From Nocardiopsis sp. TSRI0078 (GTDB taxonomy: Bacteria > Actinomycetota > Actinomycetes > Streptosporangiales > Streptosporangiaceae), in the NCBI RefSeq assembly GCF_001905145.1, contig NZ_LWLB01000013.1:1-56022 (forward strand): 56,022 bases of DNA. The letters are read 5' to 3'. Below are positions 34,229 to 42,887 of the stretch, piece after piece (positions within the stretch are counted from its first letter, which is position 1; every line of letters begins with the position of its first letter). A program made the position numbers and the translations under genes. The notes under the pieces were generated by a model that saw only the letters and a list, made by a program, of their open reading frames with translations, was not told the origin of the DNA and searched no databases.

Positions 34229-35629
34229 TCAGCCGCCGATTCCGCGCAGGAGCGAGAACACGCCGAAACCGGCCAGGACCAGGGGCACGATGGCCACCGT
34301 CAGCAGCGACTGGATGATCTCGGCGGCCCGGCCCCAGTGGGGCAGGGGGCGCGTTCCCGGCAGGTTCCACGACACCACCGCCAGGATCGCGGAGGCGGCG
34401 AACAGGCCCGCCATCGCGAGTGTTCGGGGCAGGGGCTCGGCCGTCCACACCAGGGTCAGCACCAGCGCCGTCAGTCCGATCCAGGGCGGTGCGACCACGA
34501 ACGACCGCTGCCAGGCCCCGGCCAGCCCGCGTGACTGGAGCAGCATCACCAGCGACACCACCACGCACAGCGTGACCGGCACCCACCCGGGGGAGGCGGC
34601 GAGCACGACCAGGCAGGCCGCCAGGACGGCGCCGGTGGACGCGTACAGGGCGGTCTGGAACCGGTCGGCCAGCGCGGCGCGGTCCAGGACCCCGCGCGCC
34701 GGGTAGGGCTCGATGCCCTCCTGGAGCTGATCGGGGTTGGAGGGCAGCGGCGGCAGCTTCAGGCCGGAGAGGCGGAAGGCCAGCTGGGGGGCGAACGTGC
34801 CCAGGAGCAGCGCGATGAGAGCCACCATCCCCGCCACGGCCGGGGCCACGGCGCCGGGGACGAACATCAGGGCCAGCGCGCCCAGCGCGCACAGCACCTC
34901 GGCGGTGAACAGGCCGGCGAAGAAGGGCACGGAGCCCGCCACCACCGCCAGTCCGAGCACGCTGGCCCCCGCAGCGGTCACGGCACCCGTGAGCACGCGC
35001 GCTCCGGTCAGGACGGTTCCGGGGTCGCCGGAGGGCACGGACGCCCCGGCCACCGCCATGTACAGGGTGGCCGCCGCGGCCAGGCCGGTGGCGGCGGTCA
35101 GGTCGCCCATGGCGCGCGAGGCCGCCCAGGCCGACAGCAGCATGAGGATCGCGGAGCACGCGGCGGACACCGCGGTCAGGAGTCCGGTGCCGCCGCTGAC
35201 CAGGACGGCCAGGCCGGTGAACAGCACGACCAGGCCCAGCGCCTGGAGCAGGACGCGCGTGGACTCGGGGCGCCACCTGTCGGAGCGCTCGCCCATGCCG
35301 GTCGCGACGCCGTCGGTCAGGTCGTCGAAGTGCACCGGCGGCAGCTGGTCGCGGCGGGGGCGCAGGTAGAGGGTCTCGCCGTGGCAGAGTCCCAGGGAGC
35401 GGAGGGTCTCGTCCTCCTCCAGGGGTTCGTCGCCCAGTTGCTGGAGGACCCATCCGTCGTGCTCCAGGCCGCTCTCGTCCAGGTCCTCGCCGTTGTCGCC
35501 CTCGGCGTAGAGCACGAGGGTGGGAAGGATCTCGGAGAGGGGGACCTCGGTGGGCGCCGCGATCTCGAAGGAGCGCCCGGGGGCGCGGATCAGCAGTCGG
35601 CACAGGTCCGGGGAGGCGACATCGTTCAT
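34229..35629 (-). CDS. eccD: Type VII secretion core component EccD
   Basis: I chose the start MNDVASPDLCRLLIRAPG because EccD proteins begin shortly before the ubiquitin-like domain; there is no strong ribosome binding site, and the frame is open to 35698. Residues about 8-95 form the YukD/ubiquitin-like domain (SFEIAAPTEVPLSEILPTLV). About eleven hydrophobic segments follow, from VLLQALGLVVLFTGLAVL to the last (IIQSLLTVAIVPLVLAGFGV). EccD forms the lipid-filled vestibule of the ESX pore. It is the first gene of the long minus-strand run and is divergent from EccC, so its promoter is in the AT-rich gap between them. Confidence 0.95.
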   Translation of the reverse strand: MNDVASPDLCRLLIRAPGRSFEIAAPTEVPLSEILPTLVLYAEGDNGEDLDESGLEHDGWVLQQLGDEPLEEDETLRSLGLCHGETLYLRPRRDQLPPVHFDDLTDGVATGMGERSDRWRPESTRVLLQALGLVVLFTGLAVLVSGGTGLLTAVSAACSAILMLLSAWAASRAMGDLTAATGLAAAATLYMAVAGASVPSGDPGTVLTGARVLTGAVTAAGASVLGLAVVAGSVPFFAGLFTAEVLCALGALALMFVPGAVAPAVAGMVALIALLLGTFAPQLAFRLSGLKLPPLPSNPDQLQEGIEPYPARGVLDRAALADRFQTALYASTGAVLAACLVVLAASPGWVPVTLCVVVSLVMLLQSRGLAGAWQRSFVVAPPWIGLTALVLTLVWTAEPLPRTLAMAGLFAASAILAVVSWNLPGTRPLPHWGRAAEIIQSLLTVAIVPLVLAGFGVFSLLRGIGG

Positions 35630-35847
35630 CCGGTGGGGCCCATCATGAGGCGGGGTCGTGACAGGAGCGGAAGTGACGGTAACACTCCGACGGCCCATTT
35701 TGGAGGTGTGTTGTTTTAAATTTTGGTATCTGTCACTTTGATTGGCAATAGTAGTGTTCTGCTTCCGGCGTCCGGGTCTGGATACCGGTTGCGGTCCGGG
35801 TTTCCGGACCGCTCCCCGTTGTTGCCTGCAAGGGAGGCCCCCGCCCC
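35630..35847. promoter_or_regulatory. AT-rich divergent promoter region between eccD and eccC
   Basis: Bases 35705-35760 are markedly rich in A+T (TTGTTTTAAATTTTGG and following), in contrast to the GC-rich surroundings. On the minus strand, TTGCCA lies about 17 bases before CAAAAT. A clear AAGGGAGG site stands ten bases before the EccC start. This small island probably drives both arms of the ESX locus and could bind a nucleoid-type silencer. Confidence 0.55.
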
Positions 35848-38800
35848 GTGAGTACGATCCTCGTCCGCCGCCCTCCGCGGCGTCCCGGGCCGGACCTGCC
35901 CTCAGGCGAGGTCAGCCTCCAGGAGCCCCCGGAGCTGCCCGAGGCGCAGGCCAACGTTTCGGCGGTGTTCACCTACCTGCCGATGGCCATGACCTCGATG
36001 GCGATGGTCCTGCTGTTCATCCGTCCCGGCGCGACGGGAGGGGGAGGCAGCTCCGTCATGCCCTACCTGGCGGGCGGGATGATGCTCGTGGGCGCCGTGG
36101 TCATGCTCGGCGGCCAGTACCTGCGCACCATGCTGGAACGCCGCCGCCAGCTCAACGACGACCGCCGCGACTACCTGCGCTACCTCAAGCAGATGCGCAC
36201 CCGCCTGCGGGGAGTGGTCACCGAGCAGCGCGACGCGATGCTGTGGCGGGCGCCCCACCCGGACGCCCTGTGGTCGATCGTGCGCACCTCCCGGCTGTGG
36301 GAGCGGCGGGGCACAGACGACGACTTCGCCGAGGCGCGCATGGCCGTGGGCGAGCAGGCACTGTCCATGGCCATCTCCCCGGTCTCCTCCAAGCCGGTGG
36401 AGGACCTCGAACCCCTCAGCGCCCACGCGCTGCGCCGCTTCATCCGCGCCTACGGAACCGTCGAGGACCAGCCGGTCCAGATCTACCTGCGCGGATACTC
36501 CCGCATCACCATGCGCGGCGACCTGGACGCCGGCCGCGGCCTCGTCCGCGCCCTCCTCGGCCAGCTCACCGTCTTCCACGCCCACGACGAGCTGCGCGTC
36601 GCCGTGTGCGCCTCCGCCGAGTCCCTGCCCCTGTGGTCGTGGGCCAAGTGGCTGCCCCACAGCCAGCACCCCACCGCGCGCGACGGCGCGGGCCAGGCCC
36701 GGCTGCTGTGCACGGACGCGATGGAGCTCGAACAGCTCGTCGCGGACCTGGCCGACCGCCCCCGCTTCGACCCCACCGCCGCCCCCAGCCGCGAGGAGCC
36801 CTTCACCGTCATCGTCGTGGACGGCGGGCGCATCCCCCCGGGGTCGCGCATGCTGGGCGGAGGCTACCGCAACGCCGTCGTCATCGACGTCGCCGACCCG
36901 ATGCCCCCCGAGGACGACCCCTACACCCTGGCCCTGCGGGTGGAGTCCGAGCGCCTGGTGATGCTCTCGCGCGACCACAGCGGCCGCGACACCGAGGAGG
37001 TGCTGGGCAGGCCCGACTCCCTGAGCCTTCCCCGCGCCACCTCCCTGGCCCGCCTGCTCTCGCCCTACCGGATCGGCATGGTCGTCGAGGTCACCGAGCC
37101 GCTCACCACCGACTTCGAGCTGACCACGCTCCTGGGCATCTCCGACCTGCACCGGCACGACTCCGAGCGCATGTGGAGCGAGCTGCACGAGAAGGACCGG
37201 CTGCGCGTGCCCATCGGCATGAACGCGGACGGAGCGCCGCTGGAGCTGGACCTCAAGGAATCGGCGCTGGGCGGCATGGGCCCGCACGGCATGCTCATCG
37301 GCGCCACCGGCTCGGGCAAGAGCGAGCTGCTGCGCACCCTGGTGCTCGGCCTGGCCCTGACCCACTCCTCCGAGACCCTCAACTTCGTGCTCGTCGACTT
37401 CAAGGGCGGCGCCACCTTCATCGGCCTCGACAAGCTGCGGCACACCTCCGCGCTCATCACCAACCTGGCGGACGAGGCCATCCTGGTGGACCGCATGCAG
37501 GACGCCCTGCACGGCGAGCTGGTCCGCCGCCAGGAGCAGCTGCGGGCCGCGGGCAACTTCAGTTCGGCCCTGGAGTACGAGAGGGCCCGCGAGACCAACC
37601 CGGACATGGAGCCGATGCCCACGCTGTTCGTGGTCGTCGACGAGTTCAGCGAGCTGCTCGCCGCCCACCGCGACTTCATGGACCTGTTCGTGATGATCGG
37701 GCGCCTGGGCCGCAGCCTCGGCGTCCACCTCCTGCTGGCCTCCCAGCGCCTGGACGAGGGTCGCATGCACCAGCTGGAGGGCCATCTGTCCTACCGGATC
37801 GCGCTGCGCACCTTCTCCGCCATCGAGAGCCGCGGTGTGCTCGGCGTCCCCGACGCCCACCAGCTCCCCTCCTCCCCCGGCAACGGCTACCTCAAGACCG
37901 ACACCGAGACCCTCACCCGCTTCAAGGCCGCCTACGTCTCCGGTCCCTACCGGGTCAAGCGCCGTGCCGCCCGCAGGAACACGGTCGGCGGCGAGGTGGT
38001 GCTCTTCTCCGACACCCCCGTGGCCGCGAACGCCCCCGAACCCGAGCGGCCCGAGGCCCAGGAGGAGGAGAGCGGCGAGTCCCTCCTCGCGACGGCGCTG
38101 GCGCGGATGGACGGCCTCGGTCCGGCGGCCCGCGAGGTGTGGCTGCCCCCGCTGGAGGTGCCGCCGCTCGTGGACGAGCTGCTCGCCATGGTCGACATCC
38201 GCCTGCCCGCGGGCGGTCTGGCCTGGCGGAACAAGGGGACCACCCTGCGCGTGCCGCTGGGGATCATCGACCGGCCCTTCGAGCACAAGCGCCTGCCGCT
38301 GGTCGCCGACCTGACCGGGGCCGGCGGACACGTCGGCATCGCCGGCGGCCCCCAGAGCGGCAAGAGCACCATGCTGGCCACGCTCATCCTCACCCTGGCG
38401 GTGTGCAACACCCCCGCCCAGGTCCAGTTCTACGGGATCGACTGCGGCGGCGGCGTGCTGACCTCGCTCAAGGACCTGCCGCATGTGGGCAGCGTCGTCA
38501 CGCGTACCGACGAGCGGCGCATCACCCGCACCGTCATGGAGATGAACGAGCTGCTCACCCGGCGCGAGACGTTCTTCGCCGAGCACGGCATCGACTCCAT
38601 GGGCACCTACCGCAGGCGCCGCGCCGCCGGGGAGTTCGCCGACGAGCCCTACGGCGACGTCTTCTTCGTCATCGACGGCTGGGGCACCATCCGCCAGGAC
38701 TACGCGGACCTGGTCGGGCCCATCGTCCAACTCGTGCAGCGCGGCCTCAACTACGGACTGCACATCGTGGTCGCCTCCCCGCGCTGGGCCGATTTCCACA

Positions 38801-39816
38801 CCGGTGTCCGAGACCTGATGGGCACCCGCTTCGAACTGAGGATGGGCGACCCCGTCGACTCCATGGTCCACATGCGCGCGGCGCAGACCGTGCCCCGCGT
38901 GCCCGGGCGCGGCATCACCGACACCAAGCACCACCTCCTCACCGGCCTGCCCCGTGCCGACGGCAACGCCGACTCGGTCTCGCTGTCCGCGGGCATGACC
39001 GAGCTCATCGACCGCGTGCGCGCGGCCTGGACCGGACCGCCCGCCCCGCCGGTGCGCACGCTGCCCCCGCTGCTGCGCGCCAACGAGCTGCCCGGCTCCA
39101 GGCTCACCAAGGCGGGCGGCCTGAAGGTGCCCCTGGGCCTGGAGAGCCGTCGGATGCAGCCGTTCTGGCACGACTTCGGCGTCACACCGCACCTGCTCGT
39201 GGTCGGCGACACCGAGACCGGCAAGACGACCCTGCTGCGCCACATCACCAACGCGATCCGCAGCCACTACGGTCCGACCACCGCCCGGGTCGTCCTCGCC
39301 GACCAGCGCCGCCAGCTCTACGACGCCGTACCCAAGGAGATGCAGCTGGGCTACGCGGTGTCGGGCGAGAACGTCAAGGAGATGATGGCCGCCGCCGCGC
39401 AGGCCATGAAGGCGCGCCTGCCCGGACCCGACATCACCCCCGACCGCATCCGCAAGCGCGACTGGTGGACCGGCCCCGAGCTGTTCATCGTCATCGACGA
39501 CTTCGAGATGGTCTCCGGCAGCGGGCCCAACCCGCTGGCCCCGCTCCTGCCGATGCTCAGCCAGGGCGCGGAGATCGGCATGCACGTGGTGCTCGTGCAC
39601 GCCGCGGGCGGTTTCAGCCGGGCCTCCTCCGACCCCGTCATCCGGTCGCTCATCGACTCCAACACGCCCAGCATCATGCTGTCCGCCCCGCCCTCCGAGG
39701 GCATGCTGTTCGGCAACATCCGGGCGCGGACGATGCCTCCGGGCCGCGCCCTGTGGATCTCGCGCCGCGATCCGGTGGAGGTGCAGCTGGCCATCGCCGA
39801 GGACGCCGAGGACTGA
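35848..39816 (+). CDS. eccC: Type VII secretion ATPase EccC, fused three-domain form
   Basis: The GTG start has AAGGGAGG upstream; the product has 1322 residues. Two membrane segments near the N terminus (YLPMAMTSMAMVLLFIRPG; MMLVGAVVMLGGQYL) precede a linker domain and three FtsK/SpoIIIE ATPase domains. Domain 1 has a canonical Walker A (GATGSGKSE, near residue 487) and Walker B (VVVDEFSEL), so it should hydrolyse ATP. Domain 2 has GGPQSGKST near 833 but a Walker B of FFVIDGWG without the glutamate. Domain 3 has GDTETGKTT near 1120 with IVIDDFEM. This fits EccC enzymes, where domain 1 is the motor and domain 3 binds the Esx export signal. It is a single chain, not split into Ca and Cb. It is convergent with the mycosin gene. 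Confidence 0.97.
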   Translation: MSTILVRRPPRRPGPDLPSGEVSLQEPPELPEAQANVSAVFTYLPMAMTSMAMVLLFIRPGATGGGGSSVMPYLAGGMMLVGAVVMLGGQYLRTMLERRRQLNDDRRDYLRYLKQMRTRLRGVVTEQRDAMLWRAPHPDALWSIVRTSRLWERRGTDDDFAEARMAVGEQALSMAISPVSSKPVEDLEPLSAHALRRFIRAYGTVEDQPVQIYLRGYSRITMRGDLDAGRGLVRALLGQLTVFHAHDELRVAVCASAESLPLWSWAKWLPHSQHPTARDGAGQARLLCTDAMELEQLVADLADRPRFDPTAAPSREEPFTVIVVDGGRIPPGSRMLGGGYRNAVVIDVADPMPPEDDPYTLALRVESERLVMLSRDHSGRDTEEVLGRPDSLSLPRATSLARLLSPYRIGMVVEVTEPLTTDFELTTLLGISDLHRHDSERMWSELHEKDRLRVPIGMNADGAPLELDLKESALGGMGPHGMLIGATGSGKSELLRTLVLGLALTHSSETLNFVLVDFKGGATFIGLDKLRHTSALITNLADEAILVDRMQDALHGELVRRQEQLRAAGNFSSALEYERARETNPDMEPMPTLFVVVDEFSELLAAHRDFMDLFVMIGRLGRSLGVHLLLASQRLDEGRMHQLEGHLSYRIALRTFSAIESRGVLGVPDAHQLPSSPGNGYLKTDTETLTRFKAAYVSGPYRVKRRAARRNTVGGEVVLFSDTPVAANAPEPERPEAQEEESGESLLATALARMDGLGPAAREVWLPPLEVPPLVDELLAMVDIRLPAGGLAWRNKGTTLRVPLGIIDRPFEHKRLPLVADLTGAGGHVGIAGGPQSGKSTMLATLILTLAVCNTPAQVQFYGIDCGGGVLTSLKDLPHVGSVVTRTDERRITRTVMEMNELLTRRETFFAEHGIDSMGTYRRRRAAGEFADEPYGDVFFVIDGWGTIRQDYADLVGPIVQLVQRGLNYGLHIVVASPRWADFHTGVRDLMGTRFELRMGDPVDSMVHMRAAQTVPRVPGRGITDTKHHLLTGLPRADGNADSVSLSAGMTELIDRVRAAWTGPPAPPVRTLPPLLRANELPGSRLTKAGGLKVPLGLESRRMQPFWHDFGVTPHLLVVGDTETGKTTLLRHITNAIRSHYGPTTARVVLADQRRQLYDAVPKEMQLGYAVSGENVKEMMAAAAQAMKARLPGPDITPDRIRKRDWWTGPELFIVIDDFEMVSGSGPNPLAPLLPMLSQGAEIGMHVVLVHAAGGFSRASSDPVIRSLIDSNTPSIMLSAPPSEGMLFGNIRARTMPPGRALWISRRDPVEVQLAIAEDAED

Positions 39817-39831
39817 GCCCCCGCGGCGGGA

Positions 39832-39884
39832 CGCGGAAAGGGGCCCGGGGCACACCATGTGGTGCGCATCGGGCCCCTTCCGCG
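39832..39884. terminator. Bidirectional hairpin between eccC and the mycosin gene
   Basis: CGCGGAAAGGGGCCCG (39832-39847) pairs with CGGGCCCCTTCCGCG (39870-39884) with one unpaired A. Being almost symmetric and between two convergent genes, it probably ends both transcripts. Confidence 0.7.
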
Positions 39885-39886
39885 CG

Positions 39887-41122
39887 TCAGCGCACCGGTT
39901 CGCCGGGGGCGGCCGGACGCCAGCCGCGCGCGCGTCCGCGCTTGACCACCGCCCCGCCCAGGCCGCACAGCACGATGAGCAGGAGCGCGGCGGACACGAC
40001 GGCCGCCGTGGGCGGCGCGTCCACCGAACCCTCGGGAGAGGGGTCGGGGACGAACCCCTCGCCCGCCACCCCGGCGGGGGTGCCGCCCGGGGCGATGGCC
40101 AACGCCGCCAGCGGGTCGACCCGGCCGTGTCCCGACAGCGGGTCCGCGTCCCCCCGCGGGGAGGCGTAGGCCGTGGTGGTCAGCCGCTCGCGCACCTGCT
40201 CGGCGCTCAGGTCCGGCTCCCGCGCCATGAGCAGGGCCGCGGCCCCCGCCACGAACGCCGCGGCCACGCCGTCGCCCGCGGTGGCCACGTGGCCACCGCC
40301 CGGGCCGGTCCCCACCACCCGGTCGCCCGGCGCGGTCAGGTCCACGCGGGCCAGGTCGCCGCTGGGCAGGACCAGCGGGCCCTGGGCCACGGGCACGCCC
40401 TCCACGTCGTGCGCGGCCACGCTCAGCACCGCCGCGTGCTGGGCGGGGTGGCCCGGCATCGGCCCCCGCGACGTGGGGACCGTCGCCGGGGCCACGACCA
40501 GCGCGTCGGCCTCCTCGGCGGCGGCCACCGCGGACTCCAGGGCCGCGGACCCCTCCCACGCGCCCGTGCCCACCAGGACCACGCGGGCCCCGGAGTCCAC
40601 CGCGCCTCCGATCCCGGCGGCGACCTCCTGCGAGGTGGCCAGACCGGTCCGGGGATCCCCCGTCGCCACGGCCGTCACCGACGCGCCCGGTGCCACCCCG
40701 AGCAGGCCGCTGCCCTCCACCCGGCGGGCGGCGACCACGCCTGCCAGCGACGTGCCGAACCCGAGGCAGTCGGTGGACTGCCCGCCCTCCACGGCGCCGG
40801 CCAGCGCGGGGGCGCCGCCGTCCACCTCCGGGACCAGCAGCGCCACGCCCGCCCCCTCGCCGGTGCTCAGTTCGTGGGCACGCGACAGGCCGAGGAAGTG
40901 GTGGGTCCAGGGGGTCTGCTCCACGACGTCCCCGCCGGCGGCCACACACGGCTGGCTGTCGCCCTTGAAGGGGTGGACCTGCGTGAGCGAGACGGGGTCC
41001 TGGGGCGTCTCGGCCGCCGCCGGAGCCGCCGGGAGGGGGGCGAGGAGTCCCAGGGCCAGCGCCGCGGCGGCGGTGCGGCGGCGCCTGGAGCGGGCCGTCC
41101 CCGGATCGTTGTGTGCGGTCAC
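39887..41122 (-). CDS. Mycosin-like protein (MycP) with all catalytic residues lost
   Basis: I place the start at GTG 41122 because it leads straight into a signal peptide (basic start, AAAALALGLLAPLPAAPAAA); the frame continues to 41242. The 411-residue protein has the mycosin layout: signal, N-terminal extension (TQVHPFKGD), subtilase domain, Pro-rich linker, one membrane segment (AAVVSAALLLIVLCGLGGAV) and a short basic tail. The subtilase triad is gone. The Asp strand reads VALLVPEV (Val97 in place of Asp), the His box is DCLGFGTSLAG (Phe122 in place of His), and the Ser box is GDGVAAAFVAG (Gly285 in place of Ser). In mycobacteria MycP caps EccB and stabilises the pore, and catalysis can be dispensable, so a purely structural part is plausible. 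No second, active mycosin is in the window. Confidence 0.92.
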   Translation of the reverse strand: MTAHNDPGTARSRRRRTAAAALALGLLAPLPAAPAAAETPQDPVSLTQVHPFKGDSQPCVAAGGDVVEQTPWTHHFLGLSRAHELSTGEGAGVALLVPEVDGGAPALAGAVEGGQSTDCLGFGTSLAGVVAARRVEGSGLLGVAPGASVTAVATGDPRTGLATSQEVAAGIGGAVDSGARVVLVGTGAWEGSAALESAVAAAEEADALVVAPATVPTSRGPMPGHPAQHAAVLSVAAHDVEGVPVAQGPLVLPSGDLARVDLTAPGDRVVGTGPGGGHVATAGDGVAAAFVAGAAALLMAREPDLSAEQVRERLTTTAYASPRGDADPLSGHGRVDPLAALAIAPGGTPAGVAGEGFVPDPSPEGSVDAPPTAAVVSAALLLIVLCGLGGAVVKRGRARGWRPAAPGEPVR

Positions 41123-41546
41123 CTGCTGTGTGCTCCAGACTGTCTGGGGGTCCTCGGGGTGCTCCGCGTCCGGTGGGGCGACCCGGGCGGGGCGCGGGGG
41201 TGCGTCCTCCCGCGCGGAGGCCGTGCGCGGGGGGAGGGGCACGGGGGAGGTCCCGTTCCTACGCCGGCCTCCCCGCGATGCGCCGTTTCCGGGACCTGTT
41301 CACAGCCGTCCCGTCGGGGCCCTTCCGCGCTGGACGGGACTGTGGTCGTCGCCGCGAGAGGGGCCGCTGTCCGTGCGGGCGGGGCCTCGGGTGGGAGGGC
41401 CGACTGCGGTAGCGTACTCGGTTTCCCGTGTACGTTCCATGAGCGTCCGGTGACGGGCCCGCGTCGTTTCCCGGTTCATCGCTGTCGGGGCGCCGCTGGT
41501 GACCACGTCGGTCACGGCCCGCGCCACGTGCTTGCCCAGGTAACGA
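41123..41546. other. Gene-free stretch upstream of the mycosin gene
   Basis: These 424 bases hold no supported gene. They must include the mycosin promoter on the minus strand, but I see no canonical -35/-10 pair, palindrome or RNA structure. Confidence 0.4.
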
Positions 41547-42152
41547 TCACTCCGCTGATCCGGGGTTTTTGCGCTGGTTGGCCTTGAAGCGCGCTTTCTT
41601 CTGCCGATTCCCGCACGTGTTCATGTCACACCATTTGCGGGTGCGGCTCTGGCTGGTGTCGAAGAAGGCGGCTTGGCAGGTCGGTGATGCGCACAAGGCC
41701 AGTCTTCCGTCCCGTTCGCCCGCGATGACGCTGATCGCGTCGGCTGCGATCACGCTGAGGGCGTCTTCCACGCGGGAAGCCGAGCTGAGCCGCCATCGCC
41801 GCTCGCCCCCGGACGTCAGGACCGCCGCGGCCCGCCCCTGAGCGCTGCGGTCATTGATGACGTGGACGGCAGAGGCGGGGAGGGCGTGCCGCAACGCGGC
41901 CGCCGTCGCGGCGGCGTGGATCGACTCCCTCAGCTCCCGGGCGAGGTCGAGCTGGGCGGTGGTGCAGGAGTCCACGGCGAGGCCGTTCACCGCCAGCCAG
42001 TCGACGAGCCGGTGCGGCGTGGGGATGCGCTCCACGGCGTTGCCACGCCGCTCCGTCAGGGTCGCCGTGAAGCTGGTCGCCAGCACGTTGCCGAGGCGGA
42101 AGTCAGGGAACTCGGCATCACCACGGTCCTCGGCGGCAGGTTCCCGGCGCAC
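41547..42152 (-). CDS. CGNR zinc finger (ABATE domain) protein, 5' end disturbed
   Basis: The product is recognised by its C-terminal CGNR zinc finger: CASPTC, then WCDMNTCGNRQKKARF near the end, with the four cysteines present. The N-terminal ABATE/stress-induced DNA-binding half follows FPDFRLGNVLATSFTATLTE. Such proteins are predicted transcription regulators. The native start should fall just before FPDFRLG (about 42113), but no ATG or ribosome binding site exists there; I give a GTG at 42152, and 42248 is another option. The sequence upstream of 42113 is the antisense of an epoxide hydrolase remnant, so the gene has lost its own promoter and start to a rearrangement. Whether it is still expressed is doubtful. 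Confidence 0.65.
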   Translation of the reverse strand: MRREPAAEDRGDAEFPDFRLGNVLATSFTATLTERRGNAVERIPTPHRLVDWLAVNGLAVDSCTTAQLDLARELRESIHAAATAAALRHALPASAVHVINDRSAQGRAAAVLTSGGERRWRLSSASRVEDALSVIAADAISVIAGERDGRLALCASPTCQAAFFDTSQSRTRKWCDMNTCGNRQKKARFKANQRKNPGSAE

Positions 42153-42704
42153 GTCCTCGGCATCCACACGACGTTCGCGAAGGCCCCGCCCGGGCTGACG
42201 GCGGTCGAGCGTAGGTGGACCGAGGAAACCCGCGATTTCCGGCGCCACCGCGCGGCGTACGCCAAGCAGCAGGCGACCCGGCCGCAGACCATCGGCTGCT
42301 CGCTCGTCGACTCACCGGTCGGGCTTCTCGCCTGGCTCCTCGACAAGTTCGCCGAGTGGTCGGACACCGAGGACAGCCCGTTCGAGACGATTTCCAGAGA
42401 CCGCGTTCTCGACAACGTCACCCTGTACTGGCTGACGCGGACCGGCGCGTCGTCGGCCCGCATCTACTACGAGAGCCACAACTCGCTGGACCCCGAACTC
42501 CGGGTCGACGTCCCGTCGGCGATCAGTGTCTATCCCCGCGACATCGAGAAGTATCCGCGCCCCTGGGCGCAGGAGCGGTACCGGCAGATCGTCCGATGGA
42601 GGGAGCCCGAAACCGGGGGGCACTTTCCGTCGCTGGAGGTTCCCGGGTATTTCGTCAAGGACCTGCGAGAGGGCCTCGCGGCGGTGCTGGCCGCTCATCG
42701 GTGA
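42114..42704 (+). pseudogene. C-terminal remnant of an epoxide hydrolase (alpha/beta hydrolase)
   Basis: Translated on the plus strand from the CGNR junction, this half-length fragment reads GRFPAHVLGIHTT, then STRPQTIGCSL-like ATRPQTIGCSLVDSPVGLLA and WLLDKFAEWSD. It ends with the catalytic histidine region TGGHFPSLEVPGYF. These are standard segments of bacterial epoxide hydrolases of about 390 residues. The N-terminal half, including the GGDWG nucleophile elbow, is missing, and there is no start codon or ribosome binding site at the break. The frame upstream is only the antisense of the CGNR gene. It cannot be a working hydrolase. Confidence 0.75.
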
Positions 42705-42820
42705 ACGCGGCCTGGCGAAGACGGCGTGGAGCATGTCGGGGTCTTCCGGACGCTGGACCCCGGCGCCCGCCCGCAGGCGCCCCCGACCGCCCCCTCGACT
42801 GCGAAGAGCCCGTTTCCCTC

Positions 42821-42836
42821 CGGAGCAGGGGCTCCG
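42821..42836. terminator. Weak hairpin after the immunity gene
   Basis: CGGAGC/GCTCCG with an AGGG loop lies about 50 bases past the immunity stop on the minus strand. It might end the toxin-immunity transcript; there is no T run. Confidence 0.3.
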
Positions 42837-42887
42837 CGGAAGGAGGGACGAGGGCTCCGCGGGTCGCCGCGACGGGTGCGGTGGCCC

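Noticed and set aside
35742..40169. Open frame of 1475 codons on the plus strand over eccC
   Set aside because: Arg/Pro/His-rich shadow of the EccC gene in another frame; no domain, and EccC has all its motifs.
41862..42113. Plus-strand frame in front of the epoxide hydrolase remnant
   Set aside because: This part is only the antisense of the CGNR gene; hydrolase similarity begins at the junction.
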